A stretch of DNA of 64,000 nucleotides from Auanema rhodensis (lineage: Eukaryota; Nematoda; Chromadorea; Rhabditida; Rhabditidae): positions 21,762,001 through 21,826,000 of the forward strand of contig OZ059897.1 of NCBI GenBank assembly GCA_964057225.1. The letters run 5' to 3'. The translations under genes were made by a program, and so were the position numbers. Below the pieces are notes generated by a model. The model made no database searches, was not told the DNA's origin, and saw only the letters and a program-made list of their open reading frames with translations. Shown piece by piece: positions 27,809 to 38,721 of the stretch. Position 1 is the first letter of the stretch; every line of letters starts with the position of its first letter.

Positions 27809-29920
27809 ATGTCCATATTAGTCTAAAAACAAATTTTTATTGATATTGGTTCATGGTAACCATGACTTTGAAATTTACGTGAACTTTAATTTATGCTAAT
27901 TAAATGTACACGTGATGTGCACTTGGTATGAAACTCGCTTCACGTGAAAGATAAAGAGATGCGGTTTTCAAAATTAGATTCCCCATGTCCATATTAGTCT
28001 AAAAACAAATTTTTATTGATATTGGTGCATGGTAACCATGACTTTGAAATTTACGTGAACTTTAATTTATGCTAATTAAATGTACACGTGATGTGCACTT
28101 GGTATGTAATTCGCTTCACGTGAAAGATAAAGAGATGCGGTTTTTAAACTTAGATTCCCCATGTCCATATTAGTCTAAAAACAAATTTTTATTGATATTG
28201 GTGCATGGTAACCATGACTTTGAAATTTACGTGAACTTTAATTTATGCTAATTAAATGTACACGTGATGTGCACTTGGTATGTAACTCGCTTCACGTGAA
28301 AGATAAAGAGATGCGGTTTTTAAACTTAGATTCCCCATGTCCATATTAGTCTAAAAACAAATTTTTATTGATATTGGTGCATGGTAACCATGACTTTGAA
28401 ATTTACGTGAACTTTAATTTATGCTAATTAAATGTACACGTGATGTGCACTTGGTATGTAACTCGCTTCACGTGAAAGATAAAGAGATGCGGTTTTCAAA
28501 ATTAGATTCCCCATGTCCATATTAGTCTAAAAACAAATTTTTATTGATATTGGTGCATGGTAACCATGACTTTGAAATTTACGTGAACTTTAATTTATGC
28601 TAATTAAATGTACACGTGATGTGCACTTGGTATGTAACTCGCTTCACGTGAAAGATAAAGAGATGCGGTTTTTAAACTTAGATTCCCCATGTCCATATTA
28701 GTCTAAAAACAAATTTTTATTGATATTGGTGCATGGTAACCATGACTTTGAAATTTACGTGAACTTTAATTTATGCTAATTAAATGTACACGTGATGTGC
28801 ACTTGGTATGTAACTCTTTTCACGTGAAAGATAAAGAGATGCGGTTTTCAAAATTAGATTCCCCATGTCCATATTAGTCTAAAAACAAATTTTTATTGAT
28901 ATTGGTTCATGGTAACCATGACTTTGAAATTTACGTGAACTTTAATTTATGCTAATTAAATGTACACGTGATGTGCACTTGGTATGAAACTCGCTTCACG
29001 TGAAAGATAAAGAGATGCGGTTTTCAAAATTAGATTCCCCATGTCCATATTAGTCTAAAAACAAATTTTTATTGATATTGGTGCATGGTAACCATGACTT
29101 TGAAATTTACGTGAACTTTAATTTATGCTAATTAAATGTACACGTGATGTGCACTTGGTATGTAATTCGCTTCACGTGAAAGATAAAGAGATGCGGTTTT
29201 TAAACTTAGATTCCCCATGTCCATATTAGTCTAAAAACAAATTTTTATTGATATTGGTGCATGGTAACCATGACTTTGAAATTTACGTGAACTTTAATTT
29301 ATGCTAATTAAATGTACACGTGATGTGCACTTGGTATGTAACTCGCTTCACGTGAAAGATAAAGAGATGCGGTTTTTAAACTTAGATTCCCCATGTCCAT
29401 ATTAGTCTAAAAACAAATTTTTATTGATATTGGTGCATGGTAACCATGACTTTGAAATTTACGTGAACTTTAATTTATGCTAATTAAATGTACACGTGAT
29501 GTGCACTTGGTATGTAACTCGCTTCACGTGAAAGATAAAGAGATGCGGTTTTCAAAATTAGATTCCCCATGTCCATATTAGTCTAAAAACAAATTTTTAT
29601 TGATATTGGTGCATGGTAACCATGACTTTGAAATTTACGTGAACTTTAATTTATGCTAATTAAATGTACACGTGATGTGCACTTGGTATGTAACTCGCTT
29701 CACGTGAAAGATAAAGAGATGCGGTTTTTAAACTTAGATTCCCCATGTCCATATTAGTCTAAAAACAAATTTTTATTGATATTGGTGCATGGTAACCATG
29801 ACTTTGAAATTTACGTGAACTTTAATTTATGCTAATTAAATGTACACGTGATGTGCACTTGGTATGTAACTCGCTTCACGTGAAAGATAAAGAGATGCGG
29901 TTTTCAAAATTAGATTCCCC
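27809..29920 (+). repeat. Higher-order repeat: two tandem 6-monomer units (1056 bp each)
   Basis: Units 27809-28864 and 28865-29920 share the same monomer order. GGTATGAAACTCGC (27929 and 28985) is in monomer 1, AATTCGC with TTTTTAAACTT in monomer 2, TTTTTAAACTT in monomers 3 and 5, and near-consensus sequence in monomer 4. The last monomer differs: AACTCTTTTC in the first unit against AACTCGCTTC in the second. Confidence 0.88.
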
Positions 29921-30976
29921 ATGTCCATATTAGTCTAAAAACAAATTTTTATTGATATTGGTGCATGGTAACCATGACTTTGAAATTTACGTGAACTTTA
30001 ATTTATGCTAATTAAATGTACACGTGATGTGCACTTGGTATGTAACTCGCTTCACGTGAAAGATAAAGAGATGCGGTTTTCAAAATTAGATTGCCCATGT
30101 CCATATTAGTCTAAAAACAAATTTTTATTGATATTGGTGCATGGTAACCATGACTTTGAAATTTACGTGAACTTTAGTTTATGCTAATTAAATGTACACG
30201 TGATGTGCACTTGGTATGTAACTCGCTTCACGTGAAAGATAAAGAGATGCAGTTTTCAAAATTAGATTCCCCATGTCCATATTAGTCTAAAAACAAATTT
30301 TTATTGATATTGGTGCATGGTAACCATGACTTTGAAATTCACGTGGACTTTAATTTATGCTATTTAAATGTACACGTGATTTGCACTTGGTATGTAACTC
30401 GCTTCACGTGAAAGATAAAGAGATGCGGTTTTCAAAATTAGATTCCCCATGTCCATATTAGTCTAAAAACAAATTTTTATTGATATTGGTGCATGGTAAC
30501 CATGACTTTGAAATTCACGTGAACTTTAATTTATGCTAATTAAATGTACACGTGATGTGCACTTGGTATGTAACTCGCTTCACGTGAAAGATAAAGAGAT
30601 GCGGTTTTCAAAATTAGATTCCCCATGTCCATATTAGTCTAAAAACAAATTTTTATTGATATTGGTGCATGGTAACCATGACTTTGAAATTTACGTGAAC
30701 TTTAAATTATGCTAATTAAATGTACACGTGATGTGCACTTGGTATGTAACTCGCTTCACGTGAAAGATAAAGAGATGCGGTTTTCAAAATTAGATTCCCC
30801 ATGTCCATATTAGTCTAAAAACAAATTTTTATTGATATTGGTGCATGGTAACCATGACTTTGAAATTCACGTGAACTTTAATTTATGCTAATTAAATGTA
30901 CACGTGATGTGCACTTGGTATGTAACTCGCTTCACGTGAAAGATAAAGAGATGCGGTTTTCAAAACTAGATTCCCC

Positions 30977-33088
30977 ATGTCCATATTAGTCTAAAAACAA
31001 ATTTTTATTGATATTGGTGCATGGTAACCATGACTTTGAAATTCACGTGAACTTTAATTTATGCTAATTAAATGTACACGTGATGTGCACTTGGTATGTA
31101 ACTCGCTTCAAGTGAAAGATAAAGAGATGCGGTTTTCAAAATTAGATTCCCCATGTCCATATTAGTCTAAAAACAAATTTTTATTGATATTGGTGCATGG
31201 TAACCATGACTTTGAAATTTACGTGAACTTTAATTTATGCTAATTAAATGTACACGTGATGTGCACTTGGTATGTAATTCGCTTCACGTGAAAGATAAAG
31301 AGATGCGGTTTTTACAATTAGATTCCCCATGTCCATATTAGTCTAAAAACAAATTTTTATTGATATTGGTTCATGGTAACCATGACTTTGAAATTTACGT
31401 GAACTTAAATTTATGCTAATTAAATGTACACGTGATGTGCACTTGGTATGTAACTTGCTTCACGTGAAAGATAAAGAGATGCGGTTTTCAAAATTAGATT
31501 CCCCATGTCCATATTAGTCTAAAAACAAATTTTTATTGATATTGGTGCATGGTAACCATGACTTTGAAATTTACGTGAACTTTAATTTATGCTAATTAAA
31601 TGTACACGTGATGTGCACTTGGTATGTAACTCGCTTCACGTGAAAGATAAAGAGATGCGGTTTTCAAAATTAGATTCCCCATGTCCATATTAGTCTAAAA
31701 ACAAATTTTTATTGATATTGGTTCATGGTAACCATGACTTTGAAATTTACGTGAACTTTAATTTTTGCTAATTAAATGTACACGGGATGTGCACTTGGTA
31801 TGTAACTCGCTTCACGTGAAAGATAAAGAGATGCGGTTTTCAAAATTAGATTCCCCATGTCCATATTAGTCTAAAAACAAATTTTTATTGATATTGGTGC
31901 ATGGTAACCATGACTTTGAAATTCACGTGAACTTTAATTTATGCTAATTAAATGTACACGTGATGTGCACTTGGTATGTAACTCGCTTCACATGAAAGAT
32001 AAAGAGATGCGGTTTCTAAAATTAGATTCACCATGTCCATATTAGTCTAAAAACAAATTTTTATTGATATTGGTGCATGGTAACCATGACTTTGAAATTT
32101 ACGTGAACTTTAATTTATGCTAATTAAATGTACACGTGATGTGCACTTGGTATGTAACTCGCTTCAAGTGAAAGATAAAGAGATGCGGTTTTCAAAATTA
32201 GATTCCCCATGTCCATATTAGTCTAAAAACAAATTTTTATTGATATTGGTGCATGGTAACCATGACTTTGAAATTTACGTGAACTTTAATTTATGCTAAT
32301 TAAATGTACACGTGATGTGCACTTGGTATGTAATTCGCTTCACGTGAAAGATAAAGAGATGCGGTTTTTACAATTAGATTCCCCATGTCCATATTAGTCT
32401 AAAAACAAATTTTTATTGATATTGGTTCATGGTAACCATGACTTTGAAATTTACGTGAACTTAAATTTATGCTAATTAAATGTACACGTGATGTGCACTT
32501 GGTATGTAACTTGCTTCACGTGAAAGATAAAGAGATGCGGTTTTCAAAATTAGATTCCCCATGTCCATATTAGTCTAAAAACAAATTTTTATTGATATTG
32601 GTGCATGGTAACCATGACTTTGAAATTTACGTGAACTTTAATTTATGCTAATTAAATGTACACGTGATGTGCACTTGGTATGTAACTCGCTTCACGTGAA
32701 AGATAAAGAGATGCGGTTTTCAAAATTAGATTCCCCATGTCCATATTAGTCTAAAAACAAATTTTTATTGATATTGGTTCATGGTAACCATGACTTTGAA
32801 ATTTACGTGAACTTTAATTTTTGCTAATTAAATGTACACGGGATGTGCACTTGGTATGTAACTCGCTTCACGTGAAAGATAAAGAGATGCGGTTTTCAAA
32901 ATTAGATTCCCCATGTCCATATTAGTCTAAAAACAAATTTTTATTGATATTGGTGCATGGTAACCATGACTTTGAAATTCACGTGAACTTTAATTTATGC
33001 TAATTAAATGTACACGTGATGTGCACTTGGTATGTAACTCGCTTCACGTGAAAGATAAAGAGATGCGGTTTCTAAAATTAGATTCACC
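30977..33088 (+). repeat. Higher-order repeat: two tandem 6-monomer units (1056 bp each)
   Basis: Units 30977-32032 and 32033-33088 both run CTTCAAGTG; AATTCGC with TTTTTACAATT; TTCATGG with CTTAAAT and AACTTGC; near consensus; TTTTTGCT with CACGGG; and TTCACGTGAAC with TTTCTAAAA and TTCACC. The last five monomers of this string also occur, apart from the TTTCTAAAA detail, at 41293-43052 on the far side of the LINE insertion. Confidence 0.88.
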
Positions 33089-36000
33089 ATGTCCATATTA
33101 GTCTAAAAACAAATTTTTATTGATATTGGTGCATGGTAACCATGACTTTGAAATTTACGTGAACTTTAATTTATGCTAATTAAATGTACACGTGATGTGC
33201 ACTTGGTATGTAACTCGCTTCACGTGAAAGATAAAGAGATGCGGTTTTTAAAATTAGATTCCCCATGTCTATATTAGTCTAAAAACAAATTTTTATTGAT
33301 ATTGGTTCATGGTAACCATGACTTTGAAATTTACGTGAACTTTAATTTATGCTAATTAAATGTACACGTGATGTGCACTTGGTATGTAACTCGCTTCACG
33401 TGAAAGATAAAGAGATGCGGTTTTTAAACTTAGATTCCCCATGTCCATATTAGTCTAAAAACAAATTTTTATTGATATTGGTGCATGGTAACCATGACTT
33501 TGAAATTTACGTGAACTTTAATTTATGCTAATTAAATGTACACGTGATGTGCACTTGGTATGTAACTCGCTTCACGTGAAAGATAAAGAGATGCGGTTTT
33601 CAAAATTAGATTGCCCATGTCCATATTAGTCTAAAAACAAATTTTTATTGATATTGGTGCATGGTAACCATGACTTTGAAATTTACGTGAACTTTAGTTT
33701 ATGCTAATTAAATGTACACGTGATGTGCACTTGGTATGTAACTCGCTTCACGTGAAAGATAAAGAGATGCGGTTTTCAAAATTAGATTCCCCATGTCCAT
33801 ATTAGTCTAAAAACAAATTTTTATTGATATTGGTGCATGGTAACCATGACTTTGAAATTCACGTGGACTTTAATTTATGCTAATTAAATGTACACGTGAT
33901 GTGCACTTGGTATGTAACTCGCTTCACGTGAAAGATAAAGAGATGCGGTTTTCACAATTAGATTCCCCATGTCCATATTAGTCTAAAAACAAATTTTTAT
34001 TGATATTGGTGCATGGTAACCATGACTTTGAAATTCACGTGAACTTTAATTTATGCTAATTAAATGTACACGTGATGTGCACTTGGTATGTAACTCGCTT
34101 CACGTGAAAGATAAAGAGATGCGGTTTTCAAAATTAGATTCCCCATGTCCATATTAGTCTAAAAACAAATTTTTATTGATATTGGTGCATGGTAACCATG
34201 ACTTTGAAATTTACGTGAACTTTAATTTATGCTAATTAAATGTACACGTGATGTGCACTTGGTATGTAACTCGCTTCACGTGAAAGATAAAGAGATGCGG
34301 TTTTCAAAATTAGATTCCCCATGTCCATATTAGTCTAAAAACAAATTTTTATTGATATTGGTGCATGGTAACCATGACTTTGAAATTTACGTGAACTTTA
34401 ATTTATGCTAATTAAATGTACACGTGATGTGCACTTGGTATGTAACTCGCTTCACGTGAAAGATAAAGAGACGCGGTTTTCAAAATTAGATTCCCCATGT
34501 CCATATTAGTCTAAAAACAAATTTTTATTGATATTGGTGCATGGTAACCATGACTTTGAAATTTACGTGAACTTTAATTTATGCTAATTAAATGTACACG
34601 TGATGTGCACTTGGTATGTAACTCGCTTCACGTGAAAGATAAAGAGATGCGGTTTTCAAAATTAGATTCCCCATGTCCATATTAGTCTAAAAACAAATTT
34701 TTATTGATATTGGTTCATGGTAACCATGACTTTGAAATTTACGTGAACTTTAATTTATGCTAATTAAATGTACACGTGATGTGTACTTGATATGTAACTC
34801 GCTTCACGTGAAAGATAAAGAGATGCGGTTTTCAAAATTAGATTCCCCATGTCCATATTAGTCTAAAAACAAATTTTTATTGATATTGGTTCATGGTAAC
34901 CATGACTTTGAAATTTACGTGAACTTTAATTTATGCTAATTAAATGTACACGTGATGTGCACTTGGTATGTAACTCGCTTCACGTGAAAGATAAAGAGAT
35001 GCGGTTTTCAAAATTAGATTCCCCATGTCCATATTAGTCTAAAAACAAATTTTTATTGATATTGGTGCATGGTAACCATGACTTTGAAATTTACGTGAAC
35101 TTTAATTTATGCTAATGAAATGTACACGTGATGTGCACTTGGTATGTAACTCGCTTCACGTGAAAGATAAAGAGATGCGGTTTTCAAAATTAGATTCCCC
35201 ATGTCCATATTAGTCTAAAAACAAATTTTTATTGATATTGGTGCATGGTAACCATGACTTTGAAATTTACGTGAACTTTAATTTATGCTAATTAAATGTA
35301 CACGTGATGTGCACTTGGTATGTAACTCGCTTCACGTGAAAGATAAAGAGATGCGGTTTTCAAAATTAGATTCCCCATGTCCATATTAGTCTAAAAACAA
35401 ATTTTTATTGATATTGGTGCATGGTAACCATGACTTTGAAATTTACGTGAACTTTAATTTATGCTAATTAAATGTACACGTGATGTGCACTTGGTATGTA
35501 ACTCGCTTCACGTGAAAGATAAAGAGATGCGGTTTTCAAAATTAGATTCCCCATGTCCATATTAGTCTAAAAACAAATTTTTATTGATATTGGTGCATGG
35601 TAACCATGACTTTGAAATTTACGTGAACTTTAATTTATGCTAATTAAATGTACACGTGATGTGCACTTGGTATGTAACTCGCTTCACGTGAAAGATAAAG
35701 AGATGCGGTTTTCAAAATTAGATTCCCCATGTCCATATTAGTCTAAAAACAAATTTTTATTGATATTGGTGCATGGTAACCATGACTTTGAAATTTACGT
35801 GAACTTTAATTTATGCTAATTAAATGTACACGTGATGTGCACTTGGTATGTAACTCGCTTCACGTGAAAGATAAAGAGATGCGGTTTTCAAAATTAGATT
35901 CCCCATGTCCATATTGGTCTAAAAACAAATTTTTATTGATATTGGTTCATGGTAACCATGACTTTGAAATTTACGTGAACTTTAATTTATGCTAATTAAA

Positions 36001-36330
36001 TGTACACGTGATGTGTACTTGATATGTAACTCGCTTCACGTGAAAGATAAAGAGATGCGGTTTTCAAAATTAGATTCCCCATGTCCATATTAGTCTAAAA
36101 ACAAATTTTTATTGATATTGGTGCATGGTAACCATGACTTTGAAATTCACGTGAACTTTAATTTATGCTAATTAAATGTACACGTGATGTGCACTTGGTA
36201 TGTAACTCGCTTCACGTGAAAGATAAAGAGATGCGGTTTCCAAAATTAGATTCCCCATGTCCATATTAGTCTAAAAACAAATTTTTATTGATATTGGTTC
36301 ATGGTAACCATGACTTTGAAATTTACGTGA

Positions 36331-36362
36331 ACTTTAATTTATGCTAATTAAATGTACACGTG
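36331..36362 (+). repeat. Target-site duplication, left copy (32 bp)
   Basis: These are satellite monomer positions 75-106, ending in CACGTG, directly before the first non-satellite base at 36363. The identical 32 bases flank the other side of the insertion at 39079-39110. This is the signature of staggered cleavage by target-primed reverse transcription. Because the target is a tandem repeat, the true duplication could differ by whole multiples of 176 bp. The first three bases of the right copy (ACT) could also belong to the element, so 29-32 bp is the fair range. Confidence 0.75.
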
Positions 36363-36861
36363 TTCGGACGTTTATTGTTCAGTATTACAGGTTTTAACGT
36401 TAAGTATAGTACGAAAAGATATGCATTAGTTCCATACAATATGAACATAAAGATAATAACATAAAAAATTACAAATATCAGTGAAGTATAGTTAGAAAAA
36501 GAGTGTTAGGGTTGCAGTTAGCTCATCATACCTATCCGCATATGCATCGTATATGTCAACGTCTCTTTTTTAAGCAGGGGTTTGTTCAGTTTGAGAAACT
36601 GACCTCTCTTTAAAAGCTAACCAGGTGCGGTGGAACTTAGAAATAAGTCAAGCCCGTTCTGGAAGTCAGAGGTAACTAGCACCCGATCCGTATGGCTAAT
36701 GCCCATAAGATTCAATGGTGAAGTAACAGTGAAAAAAAGTATGGGAAAAGAGGATAGTTGATCAAATGACACATAGACAAAGATAATAGAAGAGTTGCAA
36801 TAACCCAAATAGTACAGAGCAAGTAAAAGAAACAATTGAAATAAACATGTTAATATTAATA
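36363..36861 (-). other. LINE 3' UTR and 3' end (minus-strand copy)
   Basis: About 499 bases follow the RT stop codon (TAA, minus strand, 36864-36862) to the array junction. Near the end lies a 10-bp palindrome TTAACGTTAA (36394-36403). The complement of 36371-36376 reads AATAAA, eight bases before the terminal CGTCCGAA. There is no poly(A) and no simple-sequence tail, so if this is the true 3' end, the element primes without a long A-tail, as several LINE clades do. The last two bases may overlap the target TG (element end GAA or GAACA). A 109-codon overlapping frame at 36617-36946 has no recognisable product and looks incidental. Confidence 0.75.
36371..36376 (-). terminator. AATAAA polyadenylation-type signal
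   Basis: The plus strand reads TTTATT, giving AATAAA on the element strand. It lies eight bases from the junction with satellite DNA. That is closer to the end than the usual 10-30 bases to a cleavage site, so the hexamer could be part of the element's recognised 3' end rather than a working signal. Confidence 0.5.
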
Positions 36862-37481
36862 TTAATCTGAAAGGAAAATACTCAAATGTTTTCGAAAGCT
36901 GCTGATTCTTTCTAGACAAACAATGTTGTTTGGAATTGAGTTCCATGTATTGATGGCTCGATATTCGATGCCTTTTCTGGACTGAGTTTTCCTTAGATTA
37001 GGAAATTCAATAGTCCATGGATGCCGTCTAAGACTATGAGAGTGGTTTCTGAGTGAAAAAAGATTATCTGTAATAGTTGATTTAATTTGTTTGAAATAAA
37101 AAAGCAAATCAAAAATTTGTCTTCTGAAAGCTAGTTCTTCACTCCCTAAGAAAGAGAGTTGATCTTTGTATTTTAAGTTCAAACCAGATCGCATGAAAAC
37201 AGCACGCAAAAATTTTTTTTGTACGTTTTCTAAGCGTGTTTTGCATCTATTATCTTGCGGAGACCAGATAATAGAAGCATATTCAAGTATAGGTCTTATA
37301 TAGCAGCAGAAAAGTTTGAACATCAAGACTGGTGATCTTGAATAAAAGCATCTGAGAATTATGCGGCATTTTCTCGCTGCATCGTTGGTTATCTTATCTA
37401 TATGTTTATCAAACATAAGATTGTGTTCGGTTAGAACACCCAGGTCTTTATAGCTTTGAACGTTAGCAAGAATAATGTCAC
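36502..37481 (-). repeat. Inverted repeat, left arm (980 bp)
   Basis: This segment is the reverse complement of 38102-39081; paired positions sum to 75583. Every stretch I compared matched, including both long reading frames and the 3' UTR, so the arms look identical or nearly so. It covers the C-terminal 205 codons of the reverse transcriptase frame plus the proximal 3' UTR. The outer limit is at 36502, where complementarity with 39081 ends; its last three bases pair with the ACT that may belong to satellite. Confidence 0.93.
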
Positions 37482-38101
37482 CAAACATAAATTTTTGGAC
37501 TCCAGAATTTTTTTTACTTGGAACCACCATGATTTTTGATTTGGAGGTGTTAACGCTCATACCGTTTTGTTGACACCATACTTTCAACTGATTGAGAGCA
37601 CATTGTAAACTAACCGGATTTTTGCTGTAAATTTTAAGATCATCAGCATAAAGAACAGAATTGACATCGCTGGGAAATTCTGATGTGATGTCGTTGATAT
37701 AAAACAGGAATAGGAGAGGACCGAGAACAGTGCCTTGAGGAACTCCACAAGTAAGTGGTTTAGATGGAGATAGTGCTTTTTTGATAAGAACAGAAAAGGA
37801 TCTACCAGAAATAAAACTTGTAAGAAAAGAGTGAAGAGAACCTTTGATACCCATGGAGTTGAGTTTATGTGAGAGGACGGCATGATTTATTAAATCGAAT
37901 GCTTTTGAGAAGTCAATGAAAGCAACAAAAACTGTATCGTTGCAGTCGAGAGAAGATCTCCAACTTACGTGACTGTCTAGGATGGCAGAAACAGTATTCC
38001 TATTAGGAAGAAAGGCATGTTGATAGTTAGGAATGGAGCCAGAAGATATGCCAAATGTAAGAAGAGGAGTGCGAACAAGACGTTCAAACTTGATGACATT
38101 A
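37482..38101 (-). other. Spacer between the inverted arms (RT core, single copy)
   Basis: This 620-bp segment is the only part of the element present once between the two arms. It encodes, on the minus strand, roughly residues 10-216 of the truncated reverse transcriptase, including all three catalytic aspartates. In a transcript spanning the insertion it would form the loop of a hairpin with 980-bp arms. Confidence 0.88.
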
Positions 38102-38721
38102 GTGACATTATTCTTGCTAACGTTCAAAGCTATAAAGACCTGGGTGTTCTAACCGAACACAATCTTATGTTTGATAAACATATAGATAAGATAACCAACG
38201 ATGCAGCGAGAAAATGCCGCATAATTCTCAGATGCTTTTATTCAAGATCACCAGTCTTGATGTTCAAACTTTTCTGCTGCTATATAAGACCTATACTTGA
38301 ATATGCTTCTATTATCTGGTCTCCGCAAGATAATAGATGCAAAACACGCTTAGAAAACGTACAAAAAAAATTTTTGCGTGCTGTTTTCATGCGATCTGGT
38401 TTGAACTTAAAATACAAAGATCAACTCTCTTTCTTAGGGAGTGAAGAACTAGCTTTCAGAAGACAAATTTTTGATTTGCTTTTTTATTTCAAACAAATTA
38501 AATCAACTATTACAGATAATCTTTTTTCACTCAGAAACCACTCTCATAGTCTTAGACGGCATCCATGGACTATTGAATTTCCTAATCTAAGGAAAACTCA
38601 GTCCAGAAAAGGCATCGAATATCGAGCCATCAATACATGGAACTCAATTCCAAACAACATTGTTTGTCTAGAAAGAATCAGCAGCTTTCGAAAACATTTG
38701 AGTATTTTCCTTTCAGATTAA
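38017..38721 (+). pseudogene. LINE reverse transcriptase C-terminal fragment (plus-strand copy)
   Basis: This open frame of 234 codons matches the last 205 residues of the minus-strand copy exactly, from residue 30 (DIILANVQSYKDLG) to the terminal FLSD. The first 29 residues are an artefact, being the antisense of the RT core read across the inversion junction up to 38101. The real element sequence begins at 38102. The fragment holds only the region C-terminal to the polymerase core, with none of the catalytic aspartates, so it cannot be an active polymerase. It ends with TAA at 38719-38721 and continues into 3' UTR sequence up to the array. Confidence 0.88.
38094..38110 (+). other. Inversion junction with 8-bp direct repeat
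   Basis: TGACATTA occurs at 38094-38101 and again at 38103-38110, separated by one G, exactly where the minus-strand copy meets the plus-strand copy. The complementary sequence TAATGTCA is also what the 3' end of the opposing cDNA would carry. This suggests that short homology guided joining of the two cDNAs, though one of the repeats may be native to the element. Confidence 0.6.

Larger units (their letters stand above)
1..36362 (+). repeat. 176-bp satellite array, left block (206.6 monomers)
   Basis: Head-to-tail copies of a 176-bp monomer fill this block. Taking ATGTCC as monomer position 1, starts fall at 1, 177, 353, 529 and so on; I checked 8801, 17601, 26401, 35201 and 36257, all exactly 1 plus a multiple of 176. 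There are 206 full copies and then positions 1-106 of copy 207, cut by the LINE insertion. Copies differ by a few substitutions each, most at recurrent sites: position 17 (C or A), 43-44 (GC or TT), 68 (T or C), 78 (T, A or C), around 126-128 (ACTCG, ACTTG, ATTCG) and around 158-160. The consensus has 57 G/C of 176 and stop codons in all frames, so it is non-coding. The array is already in progress at base 1. Function is not visible; a centromeric or other heterochromatic role is an inference from structure only. Confidence 0.98.
36862..38127 (-). pseudogene. Truncated LINE reverse transcriptase (minus-strand copy)
   Basis: This open frame of 421 codons encodes most of a reverse transcriptase, the enzyme that copies element RNA into DNA at a nicked target. 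From about residue 10 it reads as retrotransposon RT: KFERLV near 13-18, FIDFSKAFD near 70-78 with catalytic Asp72, GVPQGTVLGP at 128-137, YADD at 160-163 with Asp162 and Asp163, then a QNG-MSVNTSKSK-like segment around 187-198. A C-terminal region (LGVLTEHN near 229, RPILEYASIIW near 278-288) follows. Residues 1-9 are not element protein: they come from reading into the opposite arm across the 38101 junction, so the ATG is accidental. The N-terminal part of the RT, the endonuclease and any ORF1 are absent. No internal stop or frameshift is seen, so the copy is young, but it is only a fragment, probably a 5'-truncated dead copy. Confidence 0.88.

Noticed and set aside
35813-35995. Second 60-codon open frame, nearly the same protein
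   Set aside because: This is the same artefact: a TTAG to TTGG change removes the stop. Two similar peptides arise because the monomers are copies, not because a gene family exists.
36617-36946. 109-codon minus-strand frame overlapping the RT end and 3' UTR, with a hydrophobic stretch
   Set aside because: It overlaps the RT frame and lies mostly in the 3' UTR. It has no recognisable domain, and its A/T-rich codons explain the hydrophobic run. The plus-strand frame at 38637-38966 is its duplicate through the inverted repeat.
37584-37883. 99-codon minus-strand frame inside the RT region
   Set aside because: It is an alternative-frame shadow of the reverse transcriptase.
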